Shown here piece after piece: positions 18,218 to 26,532 of a stretch of 64,000 nt of DNA. The translations under genes and the position numbers were made by a program. This DNA comes from Parazoarcus communis (GTDB taxonomy: Bacteria > Pseudomonadota > Gammaproteobacteria > Burkholderiales > Rhodocyclaceae), in the NCBI RefSeq assembly GCF_003111665.1, contig NZ_CP022188.1:372001-436000 (forward strand). Direction: 5' to 3'. The notes below the pieces were generated by a model, which ran no database searches, was not told where the DNA came from, and saw only the letters and a list, made by a program, of their open reading frames with translations. Position 1 is the first letter of the stretch; each line of letters starts with the position of its first letter.

Positions 18218-19969
18218 TTGACGAATAAAAAGAACGGCAATATCGACTCAGCCATCAATCCGAAGTTGGATGGGGATGCCCATGTCGCTTGGGCACAGGC
18301 TTGGTCGTCTATTTCGCCGGAGACATCGTTGCTCGCGTGGGTGGACTGGGCGAGCCATTTAGCAAACAGTCCTGGCAAGCAAGCCGAGCTTTTGGCGTTT
18401 GCAGCCTCCCTGTCCGAGCAATGGATGGCCGTATTGAAGAAGAATCCGGCCAACCCGGACCGGGGAGCCACCGCTCCTGACCGGTCACCTGTCAATGACC
18501 GCCGCTTCAACGATCCTGCATGGGATCAATGGCCCTACGACCTTTTCCGCAGTTCATTCGTCAATCAGACCAAATGGTGGGAGCAGGCCACGCAGGGGGT
18601 GTGGGGAGTGGATCCGAAACACCAACGCCTGCTGGCGTTTGGCGCCAAACAGTGGCTGGAAATGCTTTCGCCCGCCAACGCTGCGGTTTTCAACCCCGTT
18701 GTCCTGAAAAGAACCATCGCAGAGCAAGGCGCCAATCTAGCGCGGGGGACGTCCAACTTTCTCGACGACTTGCGTCGGCAACTATCCGGCCAGCCTCCCG
18801 CGGGAACGGAGAACTTCGTCGTTGGGCGCGACGTAGCGGTCACGGAAGGAAAAGTCGTTCTGAGAAATCGACTGATCGAACTGATTCAGTACACGCCCAC
18901 TACCGAGAAAGTCCATCCCGAACCGATCCTGATCATTCCTGCCTGGATCATGAAGTACTACGTACTGGATCTGTCACCGCATAACTCGCTGATACGGTAT
19001 CTGGTTGCGCAAGGGCATACGGTTTTTTGCATCTCCTGGAGAAATCCGGATGCTGAGGATCGAGATTTGGGCATGGATGAGTACCTGGAGTTCGGCCTGC
19101 ATGCAGCGCTGGACGCTGTGACTTCCGTCGTCCCCGGGCATGGAGTCCACGCGGCTGGTTATTGCCTGGGCGGAACGCTACTGGCCATTGGTGCTTCAGC
19201 CATGGCGCGTGATGGCGATACGCGGCTGGTGTCGGTAAGCCTGCTTGCCGCACAGACGGACTTCAGCGAACCGGGCGAGCTGAGTCTTTTCATCAACGAG
19301 AGTCAAGTGGCGCTGTTGGAAGCCAGCATGGCTCAAACCGGTTATTTGACCTCCGACCAGATGAGCGGAGCTTTTCAGCTACTGCGTTCCTACGATCTCA
19401 TATGGTCTCGCATGATTGACGAATACCTATTGGGCGATCGCCGGGCAATGACCGACCTGATGGCTTGGAATGCCGATGGGACTCGCCTCCCCGCGAAGAT
19501 GCATTCGCAGTATCTCCGACGCCTTTACCTGAATAACGATCTCAGCGCGGGGCGTTATCCCGTCACGGGTCGCCCCGTTTCAGTGGGAGACATCGCTGTA
19601 CCGGTGTTTTGCGTCGGCACTGCCTCGGATCATATTGCGCCTTGGCGCTCGGTTTACAAGCTGCATCTCCTGTCTTCGGCCGAGCTGACTTTCGTGCTGA
19701 CCACTGGAGGACACAACGGCGGCATCGTGAGCGAGCCCGGCCGAGGTAACCGCCAATATCAAATCCATACCCGCGCGGCCGGTGATGGATACATGGCGCC
19801 GGATGAGTGGCAAGCGACGATGCAGACGCATCCGGATTCCTGGTGGCCCGCATGGTCGGCGTGGCTGCGAGAGCGTTCCGGTGATGTTGTTGCGCCTCCG
19901 CTCATAGGTGCTGAATCCAGTGGATACCCCACTGTTTGCGACGCCCCAGGGGAATATGTACGCAACTGA
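18218..19969 (+). CDS. phaC: Class I poly(3-hydroxyalkanoate) synthase
   Basis: 583 residues, start codon TTG behind AGAGGT (18204-18209). The catalytic core carries the PHA-synthase lipase box GYCLGG (Cys nucleophile), the Asp in GTASDHIAPW and the His in TTGGHNGGI, plus WRNP and the surrounding SWRNPDAEDRDLGMDEY stretch typical of class I PhaC. The N-terminal ~190 residues hold the variable helical domain. It polymerises (R)-3-hydroxybutyryl-CoA at granule surfaces. The 143-bp leader, the TTG start and slightly lower GC than its neighbours suggest that it was recruited separately into the cluster. Confidence 0.93.
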   Translation: MTNKKNGNIDSAINPKLDGDAHVAWAQAWSSISPETSLLAWVDWASHLANSPGKQAELLAFAASLSEQWMAVLKKNPANPDRGATAPDRSPVNDRRFNDPAWDQWPYDLFRSSFVNQTKWWEQATQGVWGVDPKHQRLLAFGAKQWLEMLSPANAAVFNPVVLKRTIAEQGANLARGTSNFLDDLRRQLSGQPPAGTENFVVGRDVAVTEGKVVLRNRLIELIQYTPTTEKVHPEPILIIPAWIMKYYVLDLSPHNSLIRYLVAQGHTVFCISWRNPDAEDRDLGMDEYLEFGLHAALDAVTSVVPGHGVHAAGYCLGGTLLAIGASAMARDGDTRLVSVSLLAAQTDFSEPGELSLFINESQVALLEASMAQTGYLTSDQMSGAFQLLRSYDLIWSRMIDEYLLGDRRAMTDLMAWNADGTRLPAKMHSQYLRRLYLNNDLSAGRYPVTGRPVSVGDIAVPVFCVGTASDHIAPWRSVYKLHLLSSAELTFVLTTGGHNGGIVSEPGRGNRQYQIHTRAAGDGYMAPDEWQATMQTHPDSWWPAWSAWLRERSGDVVAPPLIGAESSGYPTVCDAPGEYVRN

Positions 19970-20056
19970 ATAAGCGTATCCCGCGTCCGCTATTGCGACA
20001 CGGTATACGCAATATCTGTTCGTCATCCCGTTCTACTCTGATAACTGGAGACATTC

Positions 20057-20551
20057 ATGTACTCAAGAATCCTGGTTCCGCTCGACGGAAGTCCTACTGC
20101 CGATTTGGCGCTCCACCACGCTGCGGTGCTGGCACGCCTGAATGGCGCAACCATCGTCTTGCTGCACGTCATCGAGGAGATGAAGCACAGCAACGGCTTC
20201 GAGAGGCCGAGGATCTATATTGAAGAAGTGAGGCCGGGCTTCCTGGCGGCCGGGCAGAAGCTGCTGGACGAGGCGGCGCTGCGGCTGAGGCAGGAAGGCC
20301 TGGCGGTTGAGACCGTCCTTCTGGAAAGCAAGGGCGAGCGCGTCTCGGTGCTCATCGCTCAGCAGGCACTGACCACTCAATGCGAGTTGGTGGTGTTGGG
20401 TACTCACGGACGCCGGGGCGTGGACAGGCTGCTGATGGGAAGCGATGCAGAGCAGCTCGCTCGCATCGCACCAGTTCCGGTGATGCTGGTGCGCCAGCCC
20501 CAATCGGTCATTGCGACTGCAACCCCTGGGCAGGGTGGCACGCCAGCGTGA
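20057..20551 (+). CDS. Universal stress protein (UspA family)
   Basis: 164 residues. The N-terminus ILVPLDGSPTADLAL and the C-terminal ATP-binding pattern G-x2-G-x9-GS (GTHGRRGVDRLLMGS) identify an ATP-binding UspA. Proteins of this family are typically induced by oxygen limitation and starvation and are common in FNR/ANR regulons, which fits the operator at 2810. The stop overlaps the LpxR-like start (GTGA), so expression is coupled. Confidence 0.93.
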   Translation: MYSRILVPLDGSPTADLALHHAAVLARLNGATIVLLHVIEEMKHSNGFERPRIYIEEVRPGFLAAGQKLLDEAALRLRQEGLAVETVLLESKGERVSVLIAQQALTTQCELVVLGTHGRRGVDRLLMGSDAEQLARIAPVPVMLVRQPQSVIATATPGQGGTPA

Positions 20552-21621
20552 CGAAGGTTCAGTCCACCGACCAAACTGAATGGAGGCTGAAAGTCGCAGC
20601 CCCCTTGCTGCTGCTATTGCTGAGCGCCTCCGCACAGGCCCAGTCCTGCCACCAGGACAACCCGCTGCGCTCAACGGGAACGCTCAATCTGCGGATCGAC
20701 AACGACATGTTCGGCGGCATTGGACAAGACCAAGGGTACTCCAACGGGTTTCTCGCCAGTTGGGTTTCCCCCAACCTCGTGGACTATAGCGATGACCCTT
20801 GTCTACCGCGTCTCGTCCGTGGGCTGAATCGCTTTCTCACGATGCTCCAACCCCAAGGCTTCGACGAACAGAACATGACCATCGGCTTCGGGCAGATGAT
20901 GTACACCCCGAACGACAAAACGCGCAGCGATCTCATCAAGGATGATCGTCCTTTCGCGGGCGCCTTGATGTTGAGCCTTGGCTATAACGCGAGGCGGGGC
21001 GATACGCTGCGCACTTCGCAACTCCGCGTGGGGGTGGTGGGGCCCTCCTCCCAGGCCAGGCAAGTCCAGAACTGGTGGCATGACACCGTCGGAGTGGACA
21101 GATTCAATGGCTGGAGACATCAACTGCGCGACGAACCCGTGCTGCAGTTGCTCCACGAACGCCGAACACGAGTCATCAGGCAAGAAAACGTCAGCGGTTG
21201 GGGTTGGGATCTGACCCGCCACTGGGGCGGCAGCTTGGGCAATTTCGCCACCTACGCGAATGTCGGCGGAGAACTGCGCTATGGCCTACGCCTGCCGGAC
21301 GACTTAGGCACCGCACCGCTGCGCCCGGCTGGAGAAAACACCTCGCCCGTGCGTAAGACCGCTGGCAGCAACTGGAACGGGCACCTGTTCGTGGCACTCG
21401 ACGGTCGCTGGGTTTTGCACGACATCACGTTGGACGGCAATACGTTCAAGTCCAGTCATAGTGTTGATAAACGGCCATTCGTGGCCGATGTGGGCTATGG
21501 CATCGCGATGACTCAGGGCAACTGGCGCATCGCGATAGCCCGCTACCACCGCACCCGCGAATTTCGTGGACAAAAGGAAATCCCGGTCTACGGAACGATC
21601 ACCGTAGGACGGCGATTCTGA
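20548..21621 (+). CDS. LpxR-like lipid A deacylase (DUF2219)
   Basis: 357 residues from a GTG overlapping the Usp stop. A signal peptide (residues ~14-31, LLLLLLSASAQAQS) precedes an outer-membrane beta-barrel. LpxR features are visible: the N-terminal RIDNDMFGG, FGQMMYTPND, DRPFAGAL and GWRHQLRDEPVLQLLHE with candidate catalytic His and Glu. LpxR removes the 3'-acyloxyacyl group of lipid A, remodelling the outer leaflet. The C-terminal GTITVGRRF ends in Phe, as expected for a barrel. Its link to the metabolic genes is unclear; it may be part of a general low-oxygen or stress programme. Confidence 0.82.
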   Translation: MTKVQSTDQTEWRLKVAAPLLLLLLSASAQAQSCHQDNPLRSTGTLNLRIDNDMFGGIGQDQGYSNGFLASWVSPNLVDYSDDPCLPRLVRGLNRFLTMLQPQGFDEQNMTIGFGQMMYTPNDKTRSDLIKDDRPFAGALMLSLGYNARRGDTLRTSQLRVGVVGPSSQARQVQNWWHDTVGVDRFNGWRHQLRDEPVLQLLHERRTRVIRQENVSGWGWDLTRHWGGSLGNFATYANVGGELRYGLRLPDDLGTAPLRPAGENTSPVRKTAGSNWNGHLFVALDGRWVLHDITLDGNTFKSSHSVDKRPFVADVGYGIAMTQGNWRIAIARYHRTREFRGQKEIPVYGTITVGRRF

Positions 21622-21824
21622 TGCAGATCGATTCCTTGAACGCCATGCAAGCCACTCTGTTGCTGTTCATGACAAGAGCCTGGTTGCTTGTGGAGCTACC
21701 ACGTCGACGCAGTACTGCCAATGCCGTCGTCATTAGCCAGTTGGCAAGGTGAACACAGCGAGCTGAACGATAAGGCACCCGCGCTCGATAAGAGACCAAG
21801 GACAACAAATAAGGAGATAAATGG

Positions 21825-22721
21825 ATGCAACGACTCACCCTGGCCCTACCCGGCAATGAAGATCTGGCCCGCGGCATCGCGCAGGCATGCGGCAGCGAAG
21901 CCGGCCGCATCGAAACGCGCCGATTCCCCGATGGCGAGAGCTATGTCCGGTTGCATGGCGAACCTGCCGATCGGATCGTGGATGTGATTTGCACGCTGGC
22001 CCATCCTGATCCGCAGTTCCTGCTTCTGGCTTTTGCCGCTGACGCGGCGCGCGAACTTGGCGCGCAAGAGGTGAACCTGATCGCACCGTATCTGGCCTAC
22101 ATGCGCCAGGACAAGCGATTCCATGACGGAGAAAGCGTGACGTCGCGGTCCTTCGCACGTCTGGTCTCATCGACCTTCGACAAGCTGCTCACGGTGGATC
22201 CGCATCTGCACCGCTATCCGACACTATCAGCGGTCTACACGATCCCCACCATCACCTTGCATGCCGCACCACTGCTGGCCGACTGGATCGCGAATCATGT
22301 CGAAGAACCTTTGATCGTGGGCCCCGACGAGGAAAGCGAGCAGTGGGCCGGCGCCATCGCGTCCCGCATCGGCGTACCGCACGCTGTGCTTCGCAAGACA
22401 CGCCATGGCGATCGCAGCGTGGACATCGATGTTCCCGACCTGTCGATCTGGCGCGGCAGAACGCCGGTGCTTGTGGACGACATCGCATCATCAGGCCGCA
22501 CGCTCGCCGTCGCGGCGCGCAAGCTCGCCGAGCAAGGAATGCGCAAGCCGGAGTGCGTAGTGGTGCATGCCCTGTTCGCCGAGGATGCCTGGGCCCAATT
22601 GACACCGTTGTTTGCCCGAATTACGTCCACCGACGCAGTACCGCATCCGAGCAACCGGATTGGTCTCGCTTCGCTGATTGCCGACGCTCTCTCTAGCGGG
22701 AAAACCGATCCGCGAGGCTGA
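21825..22721 (+). CDS. Ribose-phosphate pyrophosphokinase homologue, archaeal class III-like
   Basis: 298 residues, good SD (AAGGAG, 21810-21815). Shorter than the ~315-residue bacterial PrsA and closer in style to archaeal enzymes: RRFPDGESYVRL, APYLAYMRQDKRF and the PRPP loop VDDIASSGRT. It could make PRPP from ribose 5-phosphate, or run backwards to give ribose 5-phosphate and ATP from PRPP and AMP. It precedes the phosphoketolase gene by 38 bp and shares the operon with an AMP-phosphorylase-like gene, which favours a role in ribose salvage over housekeeping PRPP supply. A 203-bp gap upstream holds no gene. Confidence 0.8.
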   Translation: MQRLTLALPGNEDLARGIAQACGSEAGRIETRRFPDGESYVRLHGEPADRIVDVICTLAHPDPQFLLLAFAADAARELGAQEVNLIAPYLAYMRQDKRFHDGESVTSRSFARLVSSTFDKLLTVDPHLHRYPTLSAVYTIPTITLHAAPLLADWIANHVEEPLIVGPDEESEQWAGAIASRIGVPHAVLRKTRHGDRSVDIDVPDLSIWRGRTPVLVDDIASSGRTLAVAARKLAEQGMRKPECVVVHALFAEDAWAQLTPLFARITSTDAVPHPSNRIGLASLIADALSSGKTDPRG

Positions 22722-22759
22722 TCTTTTTATCGATCCAACTATTTTCAAGGAGACCTGAA

Positions 22760-25090
22760 ATGTCCTCTCAAGCTAACCTCGCAACCGATTGGCGTGCTGG
22801 TTACGGGCCCATCGCGCACAGGTCTGAAACCATCGAACGTATGCAGGCCCTAGTGCAACGTCTGGTCGCGCAAAGGCGTATAGCAGACGAAGCCTCGGCC
22901 CATGCGCTGCTGGCTGCAGCCGACCGGGTGGCCTGCACGGCCATGAGCGTAGTGGCGCATATGACCTATGCCCGGCGCATCGACCGAAGCGGCTGCCCAC
23001 TGGGCTCCGATGATTTCAAACAAACGCCCGAAGGCCACACCGGCGGCTCGCTCAACATGGTGCCAGCCTTCGTGGGTTATCTGTTGGCCAACGCGCTGAC
23101 CGGGACGACACGCGGCTGGCTCATGGGGCAGGGGCACTGCGTGGCCGCGATCGAGGCGGTGAACGCACTGACCGGCGATGTATCCGCCGCCCAGCGTGGA
23201 CGCTACGACCGCAGCGAGGCGGGCCTGTCGCGTTTGATCGCGGACTTCTACTCCTATGCCATCGATAAGCAGGGTCGGCCCGCGGTACCGCTGGGTAGCC
23301 ATGCCGGGCCGAACACGGCCGGCGCGATCTCCGAAGGCGGCTATCTGGGGTTCGCCGGGCTGCAGTATGTGCACACGCCGTTGCCGGGAGAAAGCCTGGT
23401 GGCATTCCTCAGTGATGGCGCTTTCGAGGAACACCGTGGCTCGGACTGGGCGCCGCGCTGGTGGCGCGCCGAGGACTGCGGCTTCGCCATCCCGGTCATG
23501 ATTCTCAACGGACGGCGCATCGAGCAGCGCACCCAGATCGTGCAGGAAGGTGGCGCTACCTGGCTGGCCGAAGATCTGCGCCACAACGGCTTCGATCCCG
23601 TCATCGTTGATGGACGTGATCCGATGGCGATCGCATGGGCCATTGTTGAAGCCGAAGACACGCTGAGCGCCTTCGCCGCACGCTCGGATCGGCGCTATCC
23701 GGTCAAGCTGCCCTACGTGATCGCCGAGACGGAGAAAGGTTTTGGCTTCCCGGGCGCGGCGACCAATGCCGCCCACAACCTGCCGCTGAACGGCAATCCG
23801 CGCGAGGATGCGCAGGCACGCGAGGCCTTCAACGCAGGGGCTGCGGCGCTGTTCGTGCCCGAGAGCGAACTGGAAAACGCGCTCACCGTCCTTGCGAATC
23901 ACGGCCAGAGCCAGCGCTCGCGCGAAAGCGAGCACCCCATGGCCCTACGCCATCCAGCGAGCCCTCATCTGCCGATGCCGGCCTGGGCGCCAACGGAGGT
24001 ATCGGGCAGCGCCATGTCCGCACTGGACCGTTGGTTCGTGGAGCTGGTGCAGGCAAATCCACAGTTGCGCATCCGGATCGGCAATCCCGACGAACTGGCC
24101 AGCAACAAGATGGGGGCCACTCTGGCGCTGCTCAAGCACCGCGTCAACGTGCCCGAACCCGGCGTCCCGGAATCGACGGATGGCTCGGTGGTCACCGCAC
24201 TCAATGAAGAAGCCGTTGCGGCCGCCGCCCTCGCCAACAAAGGGGGGCTGAACCTGATCGTCAGCTACGAGGCATTCGCGGTCAAGATGCTTGGATTGAT
24301 GCGCCAGGAGATCATCTTCGCGCGTCGGCAGAAGGAGCTGGGCCAGCCGCCAGGCTGGATCTCCGTCCCGCTGATCGTCACATCCCACACCTGGGAGAAC
24401 AGCAAGAACGAGCAGTCACACCAGGACCCGACCATTGGCGAAGCATTGCTGGGGGAGATGTCGGACACCGCACGCGTGTTGTTCCCGGTGGATGAAAACA
24501 CGGCGTGCGCCGCGTTGCGAGCGGTCTACGCCAGCCGCGGCCAAGTGGCTTGTGTGGTGGTCTCCAAGCGCGACACGCCGAATCACTTCAGTGCCGCCGC
24601 GGCTCAATCGCTGATCGAGCATGGAGCAGCCCATGTAGCCGGCGATCCGTCCACCGCACAACTGCAATTCGTAGCGATTGGCGCCTACCAGTTGGAGGAA
24701 GCGCTCAAAGCCCATGCCCGCCTGGAGCACCATGGGCTTGCGTCGTGCATCACCGTGGTGGTCGAGCCCGGCCGTCTACGCATTCCGCGAGACGAACTTG
24801 AGGCCGCCTTCGTGCTCGGTGACGAATCCCTGCAAGCGCTCTTCCCGCCTCACCTGCCGCGCGTGTTGATAAGCCATACCCGCCCTGAGCCGATGCTGGG
24901 CGTGCTTCGCCGCATTGACAGCGGCCCTTCGAAGACGCGGGCTTTGGGCTACATCAACCACGGCGGCACCCTCGATGTGGCTGGAATGCTGATCGCCAAT
25001 CGATGCACCTGGGTGGATGCCATCTATGCCGCTGCGCAAGTGACCGGCTGGAACAGTTCGCAGGCTGCTGCTGCCGCGACCGACGCGTGA
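22760..25090 (+). CDS. Phosphoketolase-family TPP enzyme (divergent)
   Basis: 776 residues with SD AAGGAG. The layout is that of xylulose-5-P/fructose-6-P phosphoketolase: an N-terminal TPP domain (MGQGHCVAAIEA, SDGAFEEHRGSD with the cofactor Asn 30 residues on), a middle domain (LNEEAVAAAALANKGG, SYEAFAVKML, HTWENSKN and SHQDP) and a C-terminal transketolase-like domain. It departs from classical Xfp: GDG is SDG, and the His of the usual IHEGGELG is Ser (AISEGGYLG). Relatives are sometimes labelled 'xylulose 5-phosphate 3-epimerase'. The expected reaction is a pentose phosphate to acetyl phosphate plus glyceraldehyde 3-phosphate; activity of this branch is not certain. Confidence 0.8.
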   Translation: MSSQANLATDWRAGYGPIAHRSETIERMQALVQRLVAQRRIADEASAHALLAAADRVACTAMSVVAHMTYARRIDRSGCPLGSDDFKQTPEGHTGGSLNMVPAFVGYLLANALTGTTRGWLMGQGHCVAAIEAVNALTGDVSAAQRGRYDRSEAGLSRLIADFYSYAIDKQGRPAVPLGSHAGPNTAGAISEGGYLGFAGLQYVHTPLPGESLVAFLSDGAFEEHRGSDWAPRWWRAEDCGFAIPVMILNGRRIEQRTQIVQEGGATWLAEDLRHNGFDPVIVDGRDPMAIAWAIVEAEDTLSAFAARSDRRYPVKLPYVIAETEKGFGFPGAATNAAHNLPLNGNPREDAQAREAFNAGAAALFVPESELENALTVLANHGQSQRSRESEHPMALRHPASPHLPMPAWAPTEVSGSAMSALDRWFVELVQANPQLRIRIGNPDELASNKMGATLALLKHRVNVPEPGVPESTDGSVVTALNEEAVAAAALANKGGLNLIVSYEAFAVKMLGLMRQEIIFARRQKELGQPPGWISVPLIVTSHTWENSKNEQSHQDPTIGEALLGEMSDTARVLFPVDENTACAALRAVYASRGQVACVVVSKRDTPNHFSAAAAQSLIEHGAAHVAGDPSTAQLQFVAIGAYQLEEALKAHARLEHHGLASCITVVVEPGRLRIPRDELEAAFVLGDESLQALFPPHLPRVLISHTRPEPMLGVLRRIDSGPSKTRALGYINHGGTLDVAGMLIANRCTWVDAIYAAAQVTGWNSSQAAAAATDA

Positions 25091-25173
25091 ATTTCAAGTG
25101 GTTCTGACACGGTCCGCAGTGACCGCGCCAGCTCCTGATTTCACAACCCACCAACAAGCGAGGAGACAACTTC

Positions 25174-26532
25174 ATGCTCTCACTGACCAGCCTGGGCGGT
25201 GCCGGTACCGTCACCGGCTCCAAACACCTGATCACATATGGCAGTACCCGCATCCTGATCGACTGCGGACTTTTCCAAGGACTGAAGAACCTGCGCGAGC
25301 TGAACTGGCAGCATCTTGTCGTTGAGTCCAAGGACATCGATGCGGTTGTACTGACGCACGCGCACCTGGATCATTGTGGATATCTCCCCCGATTGGTGCT
25401 GAACGGGTTCCGCGGGAAGATTTTCTCGACGCCAGCCACACGGGACGTCGCCGAACTCATCCTGCTCGACAGTGCTTGGTTGCAGGAGAAGGATGCCGAG
25501 TTCGCCAACCGGAAGGGATTTTCCAAGCACAAGCCAGCCCTTGCCCTGTATCGGGTCCGAGATGCCGAACGCACGCTCTTGCAGTTCAAGCCCGTGCCAC
25601 TGCATCAGGAGACGGTATTGCCGGGCGGTGCACGCCTGGTTCTACGCAGGGCCGGCCACATTCTTGGAGCGGCGACGGCGCAGATCGACATCGGCGGCAA
25701 GCGTTTGGTGTTCTCCGGCGACCTGGGCCGCTATGACGATGCGGTCATGCCTGATCCTGAACCCGTCACGGAAGCGGACTACATCATCATCGAGTCCACC
25801 TATGGCAATCGTCATCATGACCGTTCCGATGCCGTCGAAGCGCTAGGCGACATCATCGAGCGTACGACTCGCCGCGGAGGCACCGTAGTGATTCCCGCTT
25901 TTGCCGTAGGACGCGCGCAGTCGTTGATCTATGACCTATGGCTGTTGCGACAGCGCGGTCGGCTCCGCAACGTGCCCGTCTATCTGGACAGTCCCATGGC
26001 CACCAGCGCAACTGCGCTGCTGCACCGCCATGCCGACGACCACAAGCTCGCTCAACACGATTTCGAGACGGCATTCTCAGAAGTCACATACGTGCGCGAC
26101 GTTGAAGAGTCCAAGGCGCTATCGGCGAATCGATACCCCAAGGTGATTATTTCCGCCAGCGGCATGGCCACCGGCGGCCGCGTGCTGCATCACATAGAAG
26201 CGTTTGGCGGTAGCCATCAGAACACGCTGCTGTTCTCTGGATTCCAAGCAGCAGGTACGCGCGGGCGCAAGCTGCTTGAGGGCGCTCGCGAAGTCAAGAT
26301 CCATGGACGCTGGATGCCGATCAAGGCAGAGGTCGCCGAGCTTGCGATGTTGTCGGCTCATGCCGACAGCGATGAGCTGATGCGATGGCTGCGCGGCTTT
26401 ACCAAGGCGCCGGAAAGAGTGTTCATTGTTCACGGTGAATCTGATGCCTCTGAGGCGCTGCGCGAACGTATCCAGCGCGAACTCAATTGGCACGCATCGG
26501 TGCCCATGCAAAACCAGGAGTTCGCCCTGTGA
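25174..26532 (+). CDS. Beta-CASP metallo-beta-lactamase RNase (YSH1/CPSF-73-like)
   Basis: 452 residues. A complete MBL plus beta-CASP set is visible: HAHLDHCGYLP (motif 2), RAGHILGAA (motif 3), SGDLGRYD (motif 4), ESTYGNRHHD, then the beta-CASP motifs PAFAVGRAQSLIYDL, SASGMATGGRVLHH and SAHADSDELM. These place it with the archaeal/CPSF-73-like RNA endo- or exonucleases. Cytoplasmic. Between phosphoketolase and the nucleoside phosphorylase it could supply nucleotides from RNA, which is inference. SD GAGGAG (25160-25165). Its stop overlaps the GTG start of the next gene. Confidence 0.88.
   Translation: MLSLTSLGGAGTVTGSKHLITYGSTRILIDCGLFQGLKNLRELNWQHLVVESKDIDAVVLTHAHLDHCGYLPRLVLNGFRGKIFSTPATRDVAELILLDSAWLQEKDAEFANRKGFSKHKPALALYRVRDAERTLLQFKPVPLHQETVLPGGARLVLRRAGHILGAATAQIDIGGKRLVFSGDLGRYDDAVMPDPEPVTEADYIIIESTYGNRHHDRSDAVEALGDIIERTTRRGGTVVIPAFAVGRAQSLIYDLWLLRQRGRLRNVPVYLDSPMATSATALLHRHADDHKLAQHDFETAFSEVTYVRDVEESKALSANRYPKVIISASGMATGGRVLHHIEAFGGSHQNTLLFSGFQAAGTRGRKLLEGAREVKIHGRWMPIKAEVAELAMLSAHADSDELMRWLRGFTKAPERVFIVHGESDASEALRERIQRELNWHASVPMQNQEFAL

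Noticed and set aside
21622..21824. FNR-type box ahead of the PRPP-synthetase homologue (TTGAACGCCATGCAA)
   Set aside because: The right half-site does not match RTCAA, so it falls short of the consensus seen at 2810.
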